Under the pieces are notes generated by a model. That model saw only the letters and a list, made by a program, of their open reading frames with translations, did no database searches and had not been told where the DNA came from. Positions 19,402 to 28,462 of a DNA stretch of 64,000 nt are shown piece after piece. The stretch is taken from the NCBI GenBank assembly GCA_947086925.1, contig CAMUAL010000003.1:15502-79501 (forward strand), given 5' to 3'. Every line of letters begins with the position of its first letter. The first letter of the stretch is position 1. The position numbers and the translations under genes are program-made. Source of the DNA: an uncultured Clostridia bacterium. GTDB lineage: Bacteria; Bacillota; Clostridia; Christensenellales; Pumilibacteraceae.

Positions 19402-20073
19402 ATGCTCGCAATCCATTCAATCGAAACTCTCGGTGCGCTTGACGGACCGGGGATACGCACGGTAATATTTTTCAGCGGCTGTCCCATGCGTTGCAAATAT
19501 TGCCATAATCCCGACACGTGGCAAGGCGGAGAGAAACGCGATGAAACCGAGCTTGCCGACTTCTGCGTAAGGTACAAGCCGTATTACGGCGCAAACGGAG
19601 GCGTAACGCTTTCGGGCGGCGAACCCTTAATGCAGTCCGACGGCGCGGTAAAACTTCTTGCGCTTCTCGGCGAGCGCGGGATTCATACGGCAATCGACAC
19701 GGGCGGCGGCGTGTACTGTCCCGAGGCGTTAAGATTAGCCGACCTTACCATAATAGACATCAAGCATCCCGACGGCGAGCAATTTTTAAAGCTGACGGGA
19801 GTAAGCAACGAGAATCTCATGAAATCCCTCGAATATTTGCGCGAGCATAAAAAGCGGTTTTGGGTGCGTCATGTGTGCGTTCCCAACCTTACCGATACGG
19901 AAGAAGACATACGAAAAGTAAAAGAACTTGCCGTCGGCGCGGAAAAAATCGAACTGCTTGCTTACCACACAATGGGCGTGCACAAATGGGAGAAGCTCGG
20001 ACTTGATTATCCGCTTAAAGGCGTTCCGCCGCTTTCGGCTAAAAAGCTTGACGAGCTTAACGGGATTCTGTAA
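19402..20073 (+). CDS. pflA: Pyruvate formate-lyase activating enzyme (radical SAM)
   Basis: This is the activase that installs the glycyl radical on PflB by S-adenosylmethionine cleavage. The 223 residues carry the radical-SAM CxxxCxxC motif in SGCPMRCKYCHNPDTW, followed by the GGE motif in LSGGEPLMQ. The domain is minimal, without extra ferredoxin clusters, as expected of PFL activases. It is slightly shorter than E. coli PflA (246). It starts two bases after the pflB stop without an obvious ribosome binding site, suggesting translational coupling. Confidence 0.96.
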   Translation: MLAIHSIETLGALDGPGIRTVIFFSGCPMRCKYCHNPDTWQGGEKRDETELADFCVRYKPYYGANGGVTLSGGEPLMQSDGAVKLLALLGERGIHTAIDTGGGVYCPEALRLADLTIIDIKHPDGEQFLKLTGVSNENLMKSLEYLREHKKRFWVRHVCVPNLTDTEEDIRKVKELAVGAEKIELLAYHTMGVHKWEKLGLDYPLKGVPPLSAKKLDELNGIL

Positions 20074-20145
20074 AATAAAGCCACCGAATATAAAAACTTT
20101 CCGCATGTTTGTTTACACCGACGTGCAAAAGTCAAGGAGTAAAAA

Positions 20146-20571
20146 ATGAATAAAGAAGAAATCATGCGTATAATACCTCACCGCGACGATATGCTTTTAA
20201 TCGAAGAAGTGAACGTAACCGACGACGGCATCGCGCTCGGCAAGTATCATGTTCGCGGCGACGAGTTTTTCCTTCGCGGGCATTTTCCCGGTAATCCAGT
20301 TGTTCCCGGAGTGATACTTTGCGAAATCTTGGCGCAGTCGGCTTGCGCGCTTTTCAAAGACAAAGGCGGCGATTTTATACCCATGTACACGGGACTCAAT
20401 AACGTAAAATTCCGCAATCCCGTTGTTCCCGGCGACACAATCGAAACCGAGTGCAAAATCGTGAAAAGCAAAGCTATTTTCTACTTTTGCGAGGGCAAGG
20501 TCAAGGTTGGCGACAAAGTTTGCGTAAGCGCGGAATTTAGCTTTGCGCTTGCACCCAAACCCAAAAACTGA
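20146..20571 (+). CDS. fabZ: 3-hydroxyacyl-ACP dehydratase, FabZ type
   Basis: This hot-dog-fold dehydratase of type II fatty acid synthesis removes water from 3-hydroxyacyl-ACP. The 141 residues include the opening IIPHRDDMLLIEEV and the catalytic motif GHFPGNPVVPGVILCE. The catalytic His46 and Glu60 are 14 residues apart, as in known FabZ. AAGGAG precedes the ATG. No other fatty acid synthesis gene is nearby; it sits alone behind pflBA and before a transporter. That isolation leaves open a specialised role, but the active site is canonical. Confidence 0.93.
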   Translation: MNKEEIMRIIPHRDDMLLIEEVNVTDDGIALGKYHVRGDEFFLRGHFPGNPVVPGVILCEILAQSACALFKDKGGDFIPMYTGLNNVKFRNPVVPGDTIETECKIVKSKAIFYFCEGKVKVGDKVCVSAEFSFALAPKPKN

Positions 20572-20687
20572 GCAACTTGTTTAATCCGAAACGCGCGGAT
20601 TTAAATCCAACATAACATCGCGGACGCTTAATTGAATGCGCCCGCTTTTATTAAAGCAAATTCGATAAATCAGAGAGGAATATTTTC

Positions 20688-22004
20688 ATGGAAGAACCAG
20701 CAAAAGACGGAGAAACCTCAAATAAAGGCGTTATGCACGAAGCGGAATCGAAAAACGAGTCGCTCGAATCGAAAATCTCACCCGAACCCGACCCCGCAAC
20801 AACGGCGGCGAATGTGGCGAAGAACACTGCTGACGCAACTGACGGAACACCGGATTCAGCACCGGAGAAACAAAAAAAGAGCGCGACGCAGTACGTAAAA
20901 GAATTTGTAAACAAGTATTTCATAGTCGCGTTTTCGGGAATGGCGTTGGGACTTTTCTGCACGCTGATAGCTGGTACGATAGTAAAGCAGATAGGCTCGC
21001 TTATAGGCGATAACGCGGTCGGTAAAATAATAAGCTACATTGGCGTTGCGGTGCAGACCGTTATGGGTGCGGGTATAGGAGTGGGCATTGCGCACTCGTT
21101 CAAAACGAGTAAGCTTACAATGTTTTCGGCGGCGGCGGTAGGCATGCTCGGTTCGAATATAACAAATATCTTTGTTGCGAGCGGCATAAAAGTGTGGGGA
21201 GCAAGCGGAACCGCGGGAGTATTTGCCGTAGCCGTCGGCGACCCCGTTGCCGCTTATGCCGCCGCGGTTGTCGCAATTAAAATTTCGTCGTTAATCGAGG
21301 GCAAAACTCCTATCGACATAATTCTCATTCCGCTTGTGTCGATATTCTCGGGCGCAATCTCGGCAATGATTTTGGGTATTCCGTTCGGCATGTTGTTCGC
21401 GCTTCTCGGGCGCGGCATAAGTTACGCGATAAATTGGGAACCCGTTTCGTTCGGAATACTGATTGCCGCGGTTATGGGATTGCTTCTGACTTTTCCCACG
21501 TCGAGTGCGGCGTTCGGCGTAATGCTGTTTAAGCCGCTTGTGGATACGTCGCTGTTCGAGGCAAGTCAGCTTGCCGCGGCGGCGGCTTGCGCGGGTTGCT
21601 GTGCGCACATGGTCGGATTTGCGGTGGCGTCGTTCCGCGAAAACAAGTGGGGCGGCTTAGTCAGCCAGGGAATCGGCACAAGCATGTTGCAAATTCCCAA
21701 TCTTGCCAAAAACATGCGGATTCTCATTCCCGCAATCGCCGCAAGTATTGTGGCGGGACCTCTTACGAGCGCGGTGTTCGGATTGCGTTGCGACTTTACG
21801 GGGAGCGGCATGGGTACTGCGGGACTCGTGGGCGTTATTCAGACGATAGATGCGTCGGCGGCGGCAGGACTTGCGGGATGGCGCATTGCTTTGGGCATTG
21901 CCGTGTGCTACTTTATAGTTCCCGCGGCTGTGGCACTCGGAGTCAGTGAACTTATGCGGCGCAAAAAGTGGATTAAATACGGCGACATGTTACTGCCGAA
22001 ATAA
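20688..22004 (+). CDS. PfoR-type membrane protein (PTS EIIC-like)
   Basis: This 438-residue protein has about 60 charged, Pro/Ala-rich, probably disordered N-terminal residues, then about ten hydrophobic segments. The membrane part carries patterns of the PfoR / PTS_EIIC_2 group: GMALGLFCTLIAGTIVKQIG, GAGIGVGIAHSFK, GDPVAAYAAAVVAIKI and DFTGSGMGTAGLVG. PfoR was first described as a toxin regulator in Clostridium perfringens, but the fold is that of a sugar permease-like membrane domain without EIIA or EIIB parts. The substrate is unknown. AGAGAGGAA precedes the ATG. The CDF gene follows immediately. Confidence 0.8.
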   Translation: MEEPAKDGETSNKGVMHEAESKNESLESKISPEPDPATTAANVAKNTADATDGTPDSAPEKQKKSATQYVKEFVNKYFIVAFSGMALGLFCTLIAGTIVKQIGSLIGDNAVGKIISYIGVAVQTVMGAGIGVGIAHSFKTSKLTMFSAAAVGMLGSNITNIFVASGIKVWGASGTAGVFAVAVGDPVAAYAAAVVAIKISSLIEGKTPIDIILIPLVSIFSGAISAMILGIPFGMLFALLGRGISYAINWEPVSFGILIAAVMGLLLTFPTSSAAFGVMLFKPLVDTSLFEASQLAAAAACAGCCAHMVGFAVASFRENKWGGLVSQGIGTSMLQIPNLAKNMRILIPAIAASIVAGPLTSAVFGLRCDFTGSGMGTAGLVGVIQTIDASAAAGLAGWRIALGIAVCYFIVPAAVALGVSELMRRKKWIKYGDMLLPK

Positions 22005-22009
22005 AGTTT

Positions 22010-23071
22010 TTGCCGCGTTCAACAGCAAGAACTCTTTACATTACCGCGCAATATCATATAAGAGCGTACAAAAAGCAGGTTTTGATTATTAAAAAGACGA
22101 ATGACAATTTAACCGAACCGCGTAAAAGCGCGGTTGCTTATGCGGGCAGAAAAAACGACGAGGCGGAGCATGCAAAGGCGCGCACCCGAGTGGTTTTTCG
22201 CGTGTCGGCGGTGAGCATTGCGGTAAATTTACTTTTAACCGCTTTTAAGTTGTTTGCGGGCATATTCGCTCATAGTATGGCAATGGTATCCGACGCCGTT
22301 CATTCGGCGAGCGACGTATTCAGCACGTTTATAGTAATGATAGGCGTTAAAATAGGCGGCAAAGCAAGCGACAGCAACCATCAGTACGGACACGAGCGGT
22401 TCGAATGCGTTGCGGCGATAGTGCTTGCCGTAGTGCTTGCGGGAACGGGCGTGGGACTCGGCTACGGCGGAATAAAAACGCTTGCGGGCGGCGATTATTC
22501 TTCGCTCGTCGCACCTAAGTTGCTTGCGCTTATCGCGGCGGCGGTGAGTATTGCGGTTAAAGAGAGTATGTTTTGGTATACGCGGGCGGCGGCAAAGAAA
22601 ATAAATTCGAGCGCGCTCAAAGCGGATGCTTGGCATCACCGCAGTGACGCGCTTTCGTCGGTCGGCGCGTTTATAGGCGTGCTCGGAGCAAAGCTCGGCG
22701 TGCCCGTACTCGACCCCGTAGCGTCGCTTCTTATCTGCGTGTTCATATTAAAGGCGGCGGTAAGCATATTCTTAGACGCCGTACGCAAAATGACGGACGA
22801 GGCGTGCGACAAGGAAACATGCGACCGCATAATCGCGCTTGTGGAATCGGAGGACGGAGTAGAAGACATCGACAAGCTTTTAACCCGCAAGTTCGGCGAC
22901 AGAATTTACGTTGAAGTGGAAATCTCGGTTTGCGGCGACATACCGCTGCGCGACGCGCACAGCATTGCGCAAAGAGTGCACAACAGCATAGAAGTAGGCA
23001 TACGCGAAGTCAAGCACGTAACGGTACACGTAAATCCGTCCGACCATCCGATAGGCGGCGACGAGGAATAA
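22010..23071 (+). CDS. Cation diffusion facilitator (Zn/Mn/Fe exporter)
   Basis: This metal/proton antiporter of the CDF family exports divalent metal across the membrane. Both intramembrane metal-site motifs are visible: SDAVHSASD in the second helix and DAWHHRSDA in the fifth, each an HxxxD pair. NHQYGHERFE is the loop that follows helix 2. A cytoplasmic C-terminal domain (residues about 265-345) ends with VTVHVNPSDHP. The frame opens at a TTG (22010) just after the previous stop, giving an unusually long 60-residue N-terminus with no ribosome site. A downstream start such as the TTG at 22082 is possible, so the true start is uncertain. Confidence 0.88.
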   Translation: MPRSTARTLYITAQYHIRAYKKQVLIIKKTNDNLTEPRKSAVAYAGRKNDEAEHAKARTRVVFRVSAVSIAVNLLLTAFKLFAGIFAHSMAMVSDAVHSASDVFSTFIVMIGVKIGGKASDSNHQYGHERFECVAAIVLAVVLAGTGVGLGYGGIKTLAGGDYSSLVAPKLLALIAAAVSIAVKESMFWYTRAAAKKINSSALKADAWHHRSDALSSVGAFIGVLGAKLGVPVLDPVASLLICVFILKAAVSIFLDAVRKMTDEACDKETCDRIIALVESEDGVEDIDKLLTRKFGDRIYVEVEISVCGDIPLRDAHSIAQRVHNSIEVGIREVKHVTVHVNPSDHPIGGDEE

Positions 23072-23115
23072 ACATACGAAAAAACCGAAAAAAAATAAAT
23101 ACAATGCAAATTTAA

Positions 23116-23141
23116 AAGGCTATGGAAATTTCCATAGCCTT
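23116..23141. terminator. Bidirectional terminator-like palindrome between convergent genes
   Basis: A perfect 26-base palindrome (arm AAGGCTATGGAAA) lies between the CDF gene on the plus strand and a hypothetical gene on the minus strand. Short A and T runs flank it, though the T-tract is weak on the plus side. Its position suits termination from both directions. Confidence 0.6.
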
Positions 23142-23161
23142 ATGAATTGTTTTAACTTGCG

Positions 23162-23749
23162 TTACATTGTTTCGCGTATACGCTGTTCGAGCATGGCTCG
23201 CTCGTCGGTTTTGATTTTGGATACGTAGCTGAGAAGCAGTGTGGAAAGTTTGCGGCTCATTTCAAGTTTTTTGGAAGGATTCTTTTTAAGGATTTCTATA
23301 AACAGACGTTCGAGCACGTTTTTCATTACGGGACCGTATTGAATGCGCTCGTTTTTAACGAGGCACTTTAAAATTTCGTCCGCTTGGTCGGTTTTGTTGC
23401 CCGAAAGCAGGTCGACGAGAATATTAAACGCCGCGTTTTCGCCTGCCGACGGAGAATACTGATAAACGGTTTTTCTGACCGTGGGCAGTTCGTAAATCGC
23501 CTTGGCGGTTCTTGCACCGTTTTTGTAAAACAGTTCGAGCACGCTTCCGCCGAGTACGCGGGCTTTGTCGGCGTTTTTGCTGAGTTCGGTTTCGCGCGTG
23601 GTTGCAAGATAGTCCCAAATTTCGAGTGCAAGCGAGTAATCGAGGTTTATAAACGACGTGAAGTATTTTTTTGCCGTTGCTTCGCCGAGTATGTCGGCTT
23701 TGCTCATTTCTTCGAACAATGAAAGATATTTTAATTGTTTGGTGTTCAT
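23162..23749 (-). CDS. Hypothetical helical protein
   Basis: I do not recognise a family. The 195 residues are predicted almost entirely alpha-helical, with no signal peptide or membrane segment. The spacing of Leu/Ala/Tyr positions suggests a helical-repeat (HEAT/TPR-like) fold, for example YFTSFINLDYSLALEIWDYL. The tail is rich in Lys and Arg. The gene is real: a strong GGAGGAG site lies upstream of the ATG, a promoter lies behind it, and coding bias matches the neighbours. It is monocistronic, divergent from the homoserine acetyltransferase gene. Confidence 0.7.
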   Translation of the reverse strand: MNTKQLKYLSLFEEMSKADILGEATAKKYFTSFINLDYSLALEIWDYLATTRETELSKNADKARVLGGSVLELFYKNGARTAKAIYELPTVRKTVYQYSPSAGENAAFNILVDLLSGNKTDQADEILKCLVKNERIQYGPVMKNVLERLFIEILKKNPSKKLEMSRKLSTLLLSYVSKIKTDERAMLEQRIRETM

Positions 23750-23796
23750 ATGTTTATTCTCCTCCGTAAAATGGACTTTATGTGCTTTACTCGGTT

Positions 23797-23826
23797 ATTA
23801 TAACATGATTATATGTAATATTGCAA
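23797..23826 (-). promoter_or_regulatory. Promoter for the helical hypothetical protein
   Basis: On the minus strand, TATAAT (23802-23797) is preceded by TGT (extended -10), with TTGCAA (23826-23821) 18 bases further upstream. It is about 50 bases before the start codon. Confidence 0.5.
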
Positions 23827-23896
23827 ACTTTTTATCGCAGTTTTGTGCGTTAATTCGCCGTCGGGAATATACGCGCGGCATATGCCGCCGTTGTTG

Positions 23897-23925
23897 TTGA
23901 CAAATTTATGCCCGCATGATATATT
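23897..23925 (+). promoter_or_regulatory. Promoter for homoserine O-acetyltransferase
   Basis: TTGACA at 23897-23902, a 17-base spacer, and TATATT at 23920-23925 with TGA before it. It lies 29 bases upstream of the ATG at 23955. No SAM riboswitch or T-box structure is seen in the leader, which is too short to hold one. Confidence 0.75.
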
Positions 23926-23954
23926 TTAAGCATAAACTCAAAGGAGTGTTCCGT

Positions 23955-24878
23955 ATGCCGGTAAAAGTGCCGCTTAGTCTTCCGAGCGCGCAATCTCTTA
24001 TAAAAGAAAACATATTTATTATGGACAGCGAGCGGGCGGTTAAGCAGGAAATTCGCCCGCTCAGAATAGCCATACTCAACTTAATGCCCAACAAGGTGGA
24101 CACGGAGATTCAGCTTTTGCGTTTGCTTTCGAATAATCCTTTGCAGATAGAAGTGGATTTGCTTAAAACCGAATCGTACAATCCTAAAAACGCCGCGCGC
24201 GAACACCTCGAAACTTTTTACCGCACTTTTTCCGACGTTCAAAGTAACGGCATTAAATTCGACGGACTGATAGTAACGGGTGCGCCCGTGGAAAAACTCA
24301 AATTCGAAGAAATAGCGTATTGGGAAGAACTCAAAAACATTATGGATTGGGCGGAACACAATGTTTATTCGTCTATGTACATATGTTGGGCGGCGCAAGC
24401 GGCAATGTACTACATGTACGGAATAGACAAAAGCGTTGCGGACGAAAAGATTTTCGGAATATTCCGCGGCAAGGTGCTCGATAAATTCAACCCGCTTGTG
24501 CGCGGATTCGACGACGAATACTCCGCGCCGCACTCGCGCTATACGCAGGTAAATTCGCAAGATGTGAAAAACAATCCCGACATAAGCGTGCTTGTGGAAT
24601 CTGATGAGGCGGGAATATATCTTGCCGCGTCGAAAAATCTCCGACGCGTGTTCGTGTTCGGTCACGGCGAATACGACGCTTGTACTTTACACAACGAATA
24701 CATGCGCGACCTTCAAAACGGCGAGGCAATCGCTCCTCCTAAGCATTATTATCCGCACGGAAAAGTGGGGGAAATACCTGCTTTGACGTGGCGCGCGCAC
24801 GAATCGCTTTTAATAAGCAACTGGCTAAACTATTGCGTTTATCAGGCAACGCCTTACGACATCGGAAAAATCATATAG
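23955..24878 (+). CDS. metAA: Homoserine O-acetyltransferase (MetA family)
   Basis: This enzyme of methionine biosynthesis activates homoserine with an acyl group. The 307 residues carry the MetA triad: Cys144 in MYICWAAQA, His237 and Glu239 in VFGHGEYD. These are offset by +2 from E. coli Cys142, His235 and Glu237. The acyl-CoA specificity position (E. coli residue 111) is Glu113 in TGAPVEKLKFEE, as in Bacillus cereus MetA, which uses acetyl-CoA; succinyl-CoA enzymes have Gly. I chose the ATG at 23955 because AAGGAG lies eight bases upstream, MPVKVPLSLP matches family N-termini, and the upstream in-frame ATG (23916) falls inside the promoter. Confidence 0.95.
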   Translation: MPVKVPLSLPSAQSLIKENIFIMDSERAVKQEIRPLRIAILNLMPNKVDTEIQLLRLLSNNPLQIEVDLLKTESYNPKNAAREHLETFYRTFSDVQSNGIKFDGLIVTGAPVEKLKFEEIAYWEELKNIMDWAEHNVYSSMYICWAAQAAMYYMYGIDKSVADEKIFGIFRGKVLDKFNPLVRGFDDEYSAPHSRYTQVNSQDVKNNPDISVLVESDEAGIYLAASKNLRRVFVFGHGEYDACTLHNEYMRDLQNGEAIAPPKHYYPHGKVGEIPALTWRAHESLLISNWLNYCVYQATPYDIGKII

Positions 24879-24998
24879 ACTCGGCTTTGGCGGTGCGTGC
24901 CGTGCGCTCGGCGGCGGCAAAAAGCCAACTGTAAAAGCATTGAATCGCGGCGACAAAAGTACCGTAAAAAGCATTAAATTTTCGAGAGGATATTATAA

Positions 24999-26426
24999 AT
25001 GAGAAAGACCAAAATAGTATGCACGTTAGGACCCGCTACCGACAACTATCAGACTATGAAGCGTTTGATTAAGGCGGGGATGAACGTAGCTCGGCTCAAT
25101 ATGTCGCACGGAACGTACGAGGAGCATGCCGCACGAATAGAACTTGTTCGCCGCGCCCGCGCCGAGCTTAATCAGGCGGTTGCCATAATGCTCGATACCA
25201 AAGGACCCGAAATCCGCGTGCGCACGTTCGAGGGAGGCAAGGCGGATTTATCCGACGGCAATTATTTTACTCTTACCACCGAGGACTGCGAGGGCAACAA
25301 CGCCCGCGTTTCCATTACATATCCCGACCTGCCTAAGTTTTTGCACGAAGGCGACGTTATACTTTTAAACGACGGACTTATCGAGCTTAAAGTGGATTCG
25401 GTTGCCGAGCGCGAAATAGTGTGCGTGGTTGTTCACGGCGGCGAGCTCAGCAGTCGCAAGAGTATAAACATACCCAATGTAGACATTCCCATGCCGTATA
25501 TTTCGGAAATCGACAAAAAGGATATACTTTTCGGAATATCGCAAAACGTGGACTATCTTGCAATAAGCTTTGTGCGCGACGCCGAAGACGTAAGAGAGAT
25601 TAAAAAACTTCTCGACGACAACGGCGGAAGCGATATTCAGGTAATCGCAAAAATAGAAAACCGTCAGGGCGTAATCAATATTAAAAGCATAGTAAACGAG
25701 TGCGACGGCGCAATGGTTGCGCGCGGCGATATGGGCGTTGAAATACCGTTCGAGGAACTGCCGCCCATACAAAAACAGATTATCAAGCTTTGCTACAATC
25801 AGGGCAAAAAGGTAATCACCGCAACTCAGATGCTTGAAAGCATGATTGTGAATCCGCGCCCCACCCGTGCCGAAATAAGCGATGTGGCAAACGCGATTTA
25901 CGACGGGACTTCGGCTATTATGCTTTCGGGCGAAACCGCCGTAGGCAAATACTGTGTGGAAACGGTTAAAACAATGGCGAAAATCGCCGAAAAAACCGAG
26001 AGCAACATTCACTTTAAAAACCGATTCCATACTCTCGAACCGGAAATAAAAACCATTACCGACGCCATAAGTCATGCCACGGTTGCGGCGTCGTTCGACC
26101 TTAACGCAAAGGCGATAATCGCGCTGAGTCAATCGGGATTCACTGCCCGCAAGGTGTCGCGTTTCCGCCCCGAGTGCGTTATAATAGCGGCGACTTTATC
26201 GGATAAGGCATATAATCAGCTTGCAATGAATTGGGGCGTAGTGCCCGTTTTAAGCAAGCTTCAAAGCAATTACGTCGATTTATTCGCTCATTCCGTCGAA
26301 TGTGCGCGCTCTACGGGGCTTATCAAAGACGGCGATTTGGTTGTGATAACGGGCGGTATTCCCGTGGGAGTATCGGGCAACACCAACACCATGCGAATAG
26401 AAGTAGTCGGAGATGAAAACAAATAA
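24999..26426 (+). CDS. pyk: Pyruvate kinase
   Basis: This glycolytic enzyme converts phosphoenolpyruvate and ADP to pyruvate and ATP. The 475 residues begin MRKTKIVCTLGPATDNYQTM. They contain VIAKIENRQGV and VARGDMGVEIPFEELP, which carry the substrate and metal ligands, followed by TATQMLESM. The C-terminal effector domain ends with ITGGIPVGVSGNTNTMRI. It lacks the extra phosphohistidine-like domain found at the C-terminus of Bacillus pyruvate kinases. GAGAGGA precedes the ATG. The two-component system follows after 25 bases. Confidence 0.97.
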   Translation: MRKTKIVCTLGPATDNYQTMKRLIKAGMNVARLNMSHGTYEEHAARIELVRRARAELNQAVAIMLDTKGPEIRVRTFEGGKADLSDGNYFTLTTEDCEGNNARVSITYPDLPKFLHEGDVILLNDGLIELKVDSVAEREIVCVVVHGGELSSRKSINIPNVDIPMPYISEIDKKDILFGISQNVDYLAISFVRDAEDVREIKKLLDDNGGSDIQVIAKIENRQGVINIKSIVNECDGAMVARGDMGVEIPFEELPPIQKQIIKLCYNQGKKVITATQMLESMIVNPRPTRAEISDVANAIYDGTSAIMLSGETAVGKYCVETVKTMAKIAEKTESNIHFKNRFHTLEPEIKTITDAISHATVAASFDLNAKAIIALSQSGFTARKVSRFRPECVIIAATLSDKAYNQLAMNWGVVPVLSKLQSNYVDLFAHSVECARSTGLIKDGDLVVITGGIPVGVSGNTNTMRIEVVGDENK

Positions 26427-26451
26427 AATAACCTCATAGGGGAATCGGGAT

Positions 26452-27117
26452 ATGAATATATTGATTGTAGAGGACGAAACGAGCATTTCGCGTTTCGTTC
26501 AGCTCGAACTCGAACACGAGGGTTACGACACAAAGTGCATTGCCGACGGGCGCGAGGCACTCGACGAGGCGCTGGGGAACGATTACGACCTTATTATTCT
26601 CGACGTAATGTTGCCGTCGCTCAACGGCATAGAAGTATTGCGCAGGTTAAGGCAGGTTAAGCAGACTCCCGTAATAATTCTCACGGCGCGCGACCAGATT
26701 ATGGATAAAGTTGCGGGACTTGATTTGGGAGCGGACGATTACATGACAAAGCCGTTTGCAATCGAGGAGTTGCTTGCCCGAATCCGCGCAAACATGAAAA
26801 AGCGTTCCGCACCCGACAGAAACGTGCTTGCGTGCGGAAAGCTAAGCGTAGACTGCGAGGCGCATTCGGTAACGTACGGAAGCGATGTAATAGACCTTAC
26901 GAAAAAAGAATTCGACCTTCTTGTATATTTACTCAACAATCGCAACGTGGTGATTTCGCGCGAGCAAGCTCTCGACGCGGTTTGGGGTTTTGATTTTTAC
27001 GGCAATACAAATGTAGTAGACGTTTATATAAGGTACTTGCGCAGTAAAATCGACGATAAATATAATTGCAAAATCATACAGACGGTTCGCGGCTCGGGCT
27101 ACGTGATTCGCAACTGA
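26452..27117 (+). CDS. Response regulator, OmpR/PhoB family
   Basis: This is a transcription factor controlled by phosphorylation. The N-terminal receiver domain has the acidic pair E7-D8, phospho-acceptor D51 in DLIILDVMLPS, and the conserved Lys in MTKPFAIEELLARI. The C-terminal winged helix (about 130-221) shows LTKKEFDLLVYLLNNRNVVISRE in part and ends with KIIQTVRGSGYVI, typical of OmpR proteins. The histidine kinase gene starts 14 bases after the stop, so this is a cognate pair. Targets are unknown. Confidence 0.95.
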   Translation: MNILIVEDETSISRFVQLELEHEGYDTKCIADGREALDEALGNDYDLIILDVMLPSLNGIEVLRRLRQVKQTPVIILTARDQIMDKVAGLDLGADDYMTKPFAIEELLARIRANMKKRSAPDRNVLACGKLSVDCEAHSVTYGSDVIDLTKKEFDLLVYLLNNRNVVISREQALDAVWGFDFYGNTNVVDVYIRYLRSKIDDKYNCKIIQTVRGSGYVIRN

Positions 27118-27131
27118 ATCAGAGGTAATGC

Positions 27132-28442
27132 GTGAAAGTCAAGCAGAATAAAAACGAAAACGCCGAGTATAACGCAAATACAAAGGAGCAACGGTACGCA
27201 CTGCAAAATGCCGCTCGCGCCGTAACGGTTTTTCCTTCGCCCGACGTAGACCGCTCCGATGTAGAGCGTACCATAAACGACATTAAAAAGGAAAAACAGT
27301 CCGAAGCGGTAACAATGCGGAAAAAAATTCATCCCGCGCTTTTGGCTGTGATGATTCTGTTTTTTCCCGTAACGGGAGTTGTGTTCGGGTTCCGCAAATT
27401 ATTCAAAAAAATGAATTTGCCGCTTACCGCGAAAATGACGGTTATATATTCCGTTATATTCTTTTTGGTGCTTGTTGCGTTTACGGTGTTTTACATTGTG
27501 AGTCTTGTGCGAAATTCGAGCGGGGCAATGAGCGATTACATGCGCGGACTTTCCATTGCGTCGGCGGTTTTGGTGGTTGTTATAAGCGCGCTGTTTGCCG
27601 CAATAGTATGGGTAACGGGGCAGTTTATGTTAAAACCCATACGCAGTATTACCGATAAAATCGACGACGTAACGGGCGATAATCTGTCGGCGCGGCTCAA
27701 TCAGGTAGACAGTCAGGACGAGCTTATGGAGCTTACAAACCGCATTAACGGCATGCTCGATAATTTGGAACAGTCGTTTTTGCGTCAGCAGAACTTCGTA
27801 GCCGATGCGAGTCACGAGCTTAAAACTCCCATTTCGGTTATTCGCGGCTACGCAAACATGCTCAGAAGGTGGGGCAAAGACGACCCCAAAATTCTTGACG
27901 AGGGAATTGCCGCGATAGCGCGGGAAAGCGACAATATGCAACGCATAGTAGAACAGCTTTTGCTGTTGGCGCGGTTGGGTAATTTCAATCTCAACGTAAC
28001 GCGATTCAATCTTGTCGAGGTGGTTTCCGAGCTCGCCGAAAGCTATAAAATGGTAGACGCCGACCACTCTATAACGTGCAAGTGCGGCAAAGATGCAATC
28101 ACCGTCGAAACCGATAAAAACCTTTTGACCGAGTGTCTGCGCGCCATAACCGACAATGCGATTAAATATACTCCTAAGGGCGGAATTATAAGCATAGGTT
28201 GCGAAATGGAAGGCGATTACGCCCGAATTACCGTAGCCGACACCGGCATAGGAATTTCCGAAGAAGACCTGCCGCACATATTCGAACGCTTTTACCGTTG
28301 CGACAAAGCGCGCGGGCGCGAAAACGGCTCGTCGGGTTTGGGACTTTCGATAGCAAAGAGTATTGTCGAAACAATGGGCGGAGAAATAACGGTTAAAAGC
28401 GACGTAGGCTTAGGTACTACCTTTACCGTAAAATTATTCTGA
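27132..28442 (+). CDS. Sensor histidine kinase
   Basis: This membrane sensor pairs with the response regulator upstream. The 436 residues contain a charged cytoplasmic N-terminus of about 65 residues, hydrophobic segments near 69-87, 103-127 and 140-165, and a HAMP linker near 168-220. The dimerisation domain holds phospho-acceptor His228 in FVADASHELKTPISVIRGY. The ATPase domain has N-box DNAIKYTPKGG, DTGIGISEED and GSSGLGLSIAKSI. The extracellular loop is very short, suggesting intramembrane sensing or an auxiliary protein. The start is GTG with AGAGG upstream; an ATG at codon 62 would remove the charged tail. Confidence 0.93.
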   Translation: MKVKQNKNENAEYNANTKEQRYALQNAARAVTVFPSPDVDRSDVERTINDIKKEKQSEAVTMRKKIHPALLAVMILFFPVTGVVFGFRKLFKKMNLPLTAKMTVIYSVIFFLVLVAFTVFYIVSLVRNSSGAMSDYMRGLSIASAVLVVVISALFAAIVWVTGQFMLKPIRSITDKIDDVTGDNLSARLNQVDSQDELMELTNRINGMLDNLEQSFLRQQNFVADASHELKTPISVIRGYANMLRRWGKDDPKILDEGIAAIARESDNMQRIVEQLLLLARLGNFNLNVTRFNLVEVVSELAESYKMVDADHSITCKCGKDAITVETDKNLLTECLRAITDNAIKYTPKGGIISIGCEMEGDYARITVADTGIGISEEDLPHIFERFYRCDKARGRENGSSGLGLSIAKSIVETMGGEITVKSDVGLGTTFTVKLF

Positions 28443-28462
28443 TTGAATAGGGACGACGAAAA

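Noticed and set aside
23916..23954. Longer frame for the homoserine acetyltransferase
   Set aside because: The ATG at 23916 is inside the promoter; the ATG at 23955 has a good ribosome site and a family-typical start.
23750..23954. SAM riboswitch or T-box before the methionine gene
   Set aside because: The promoter lies 29 bases from the start codon, leaving no room, and no conserved motif is present.
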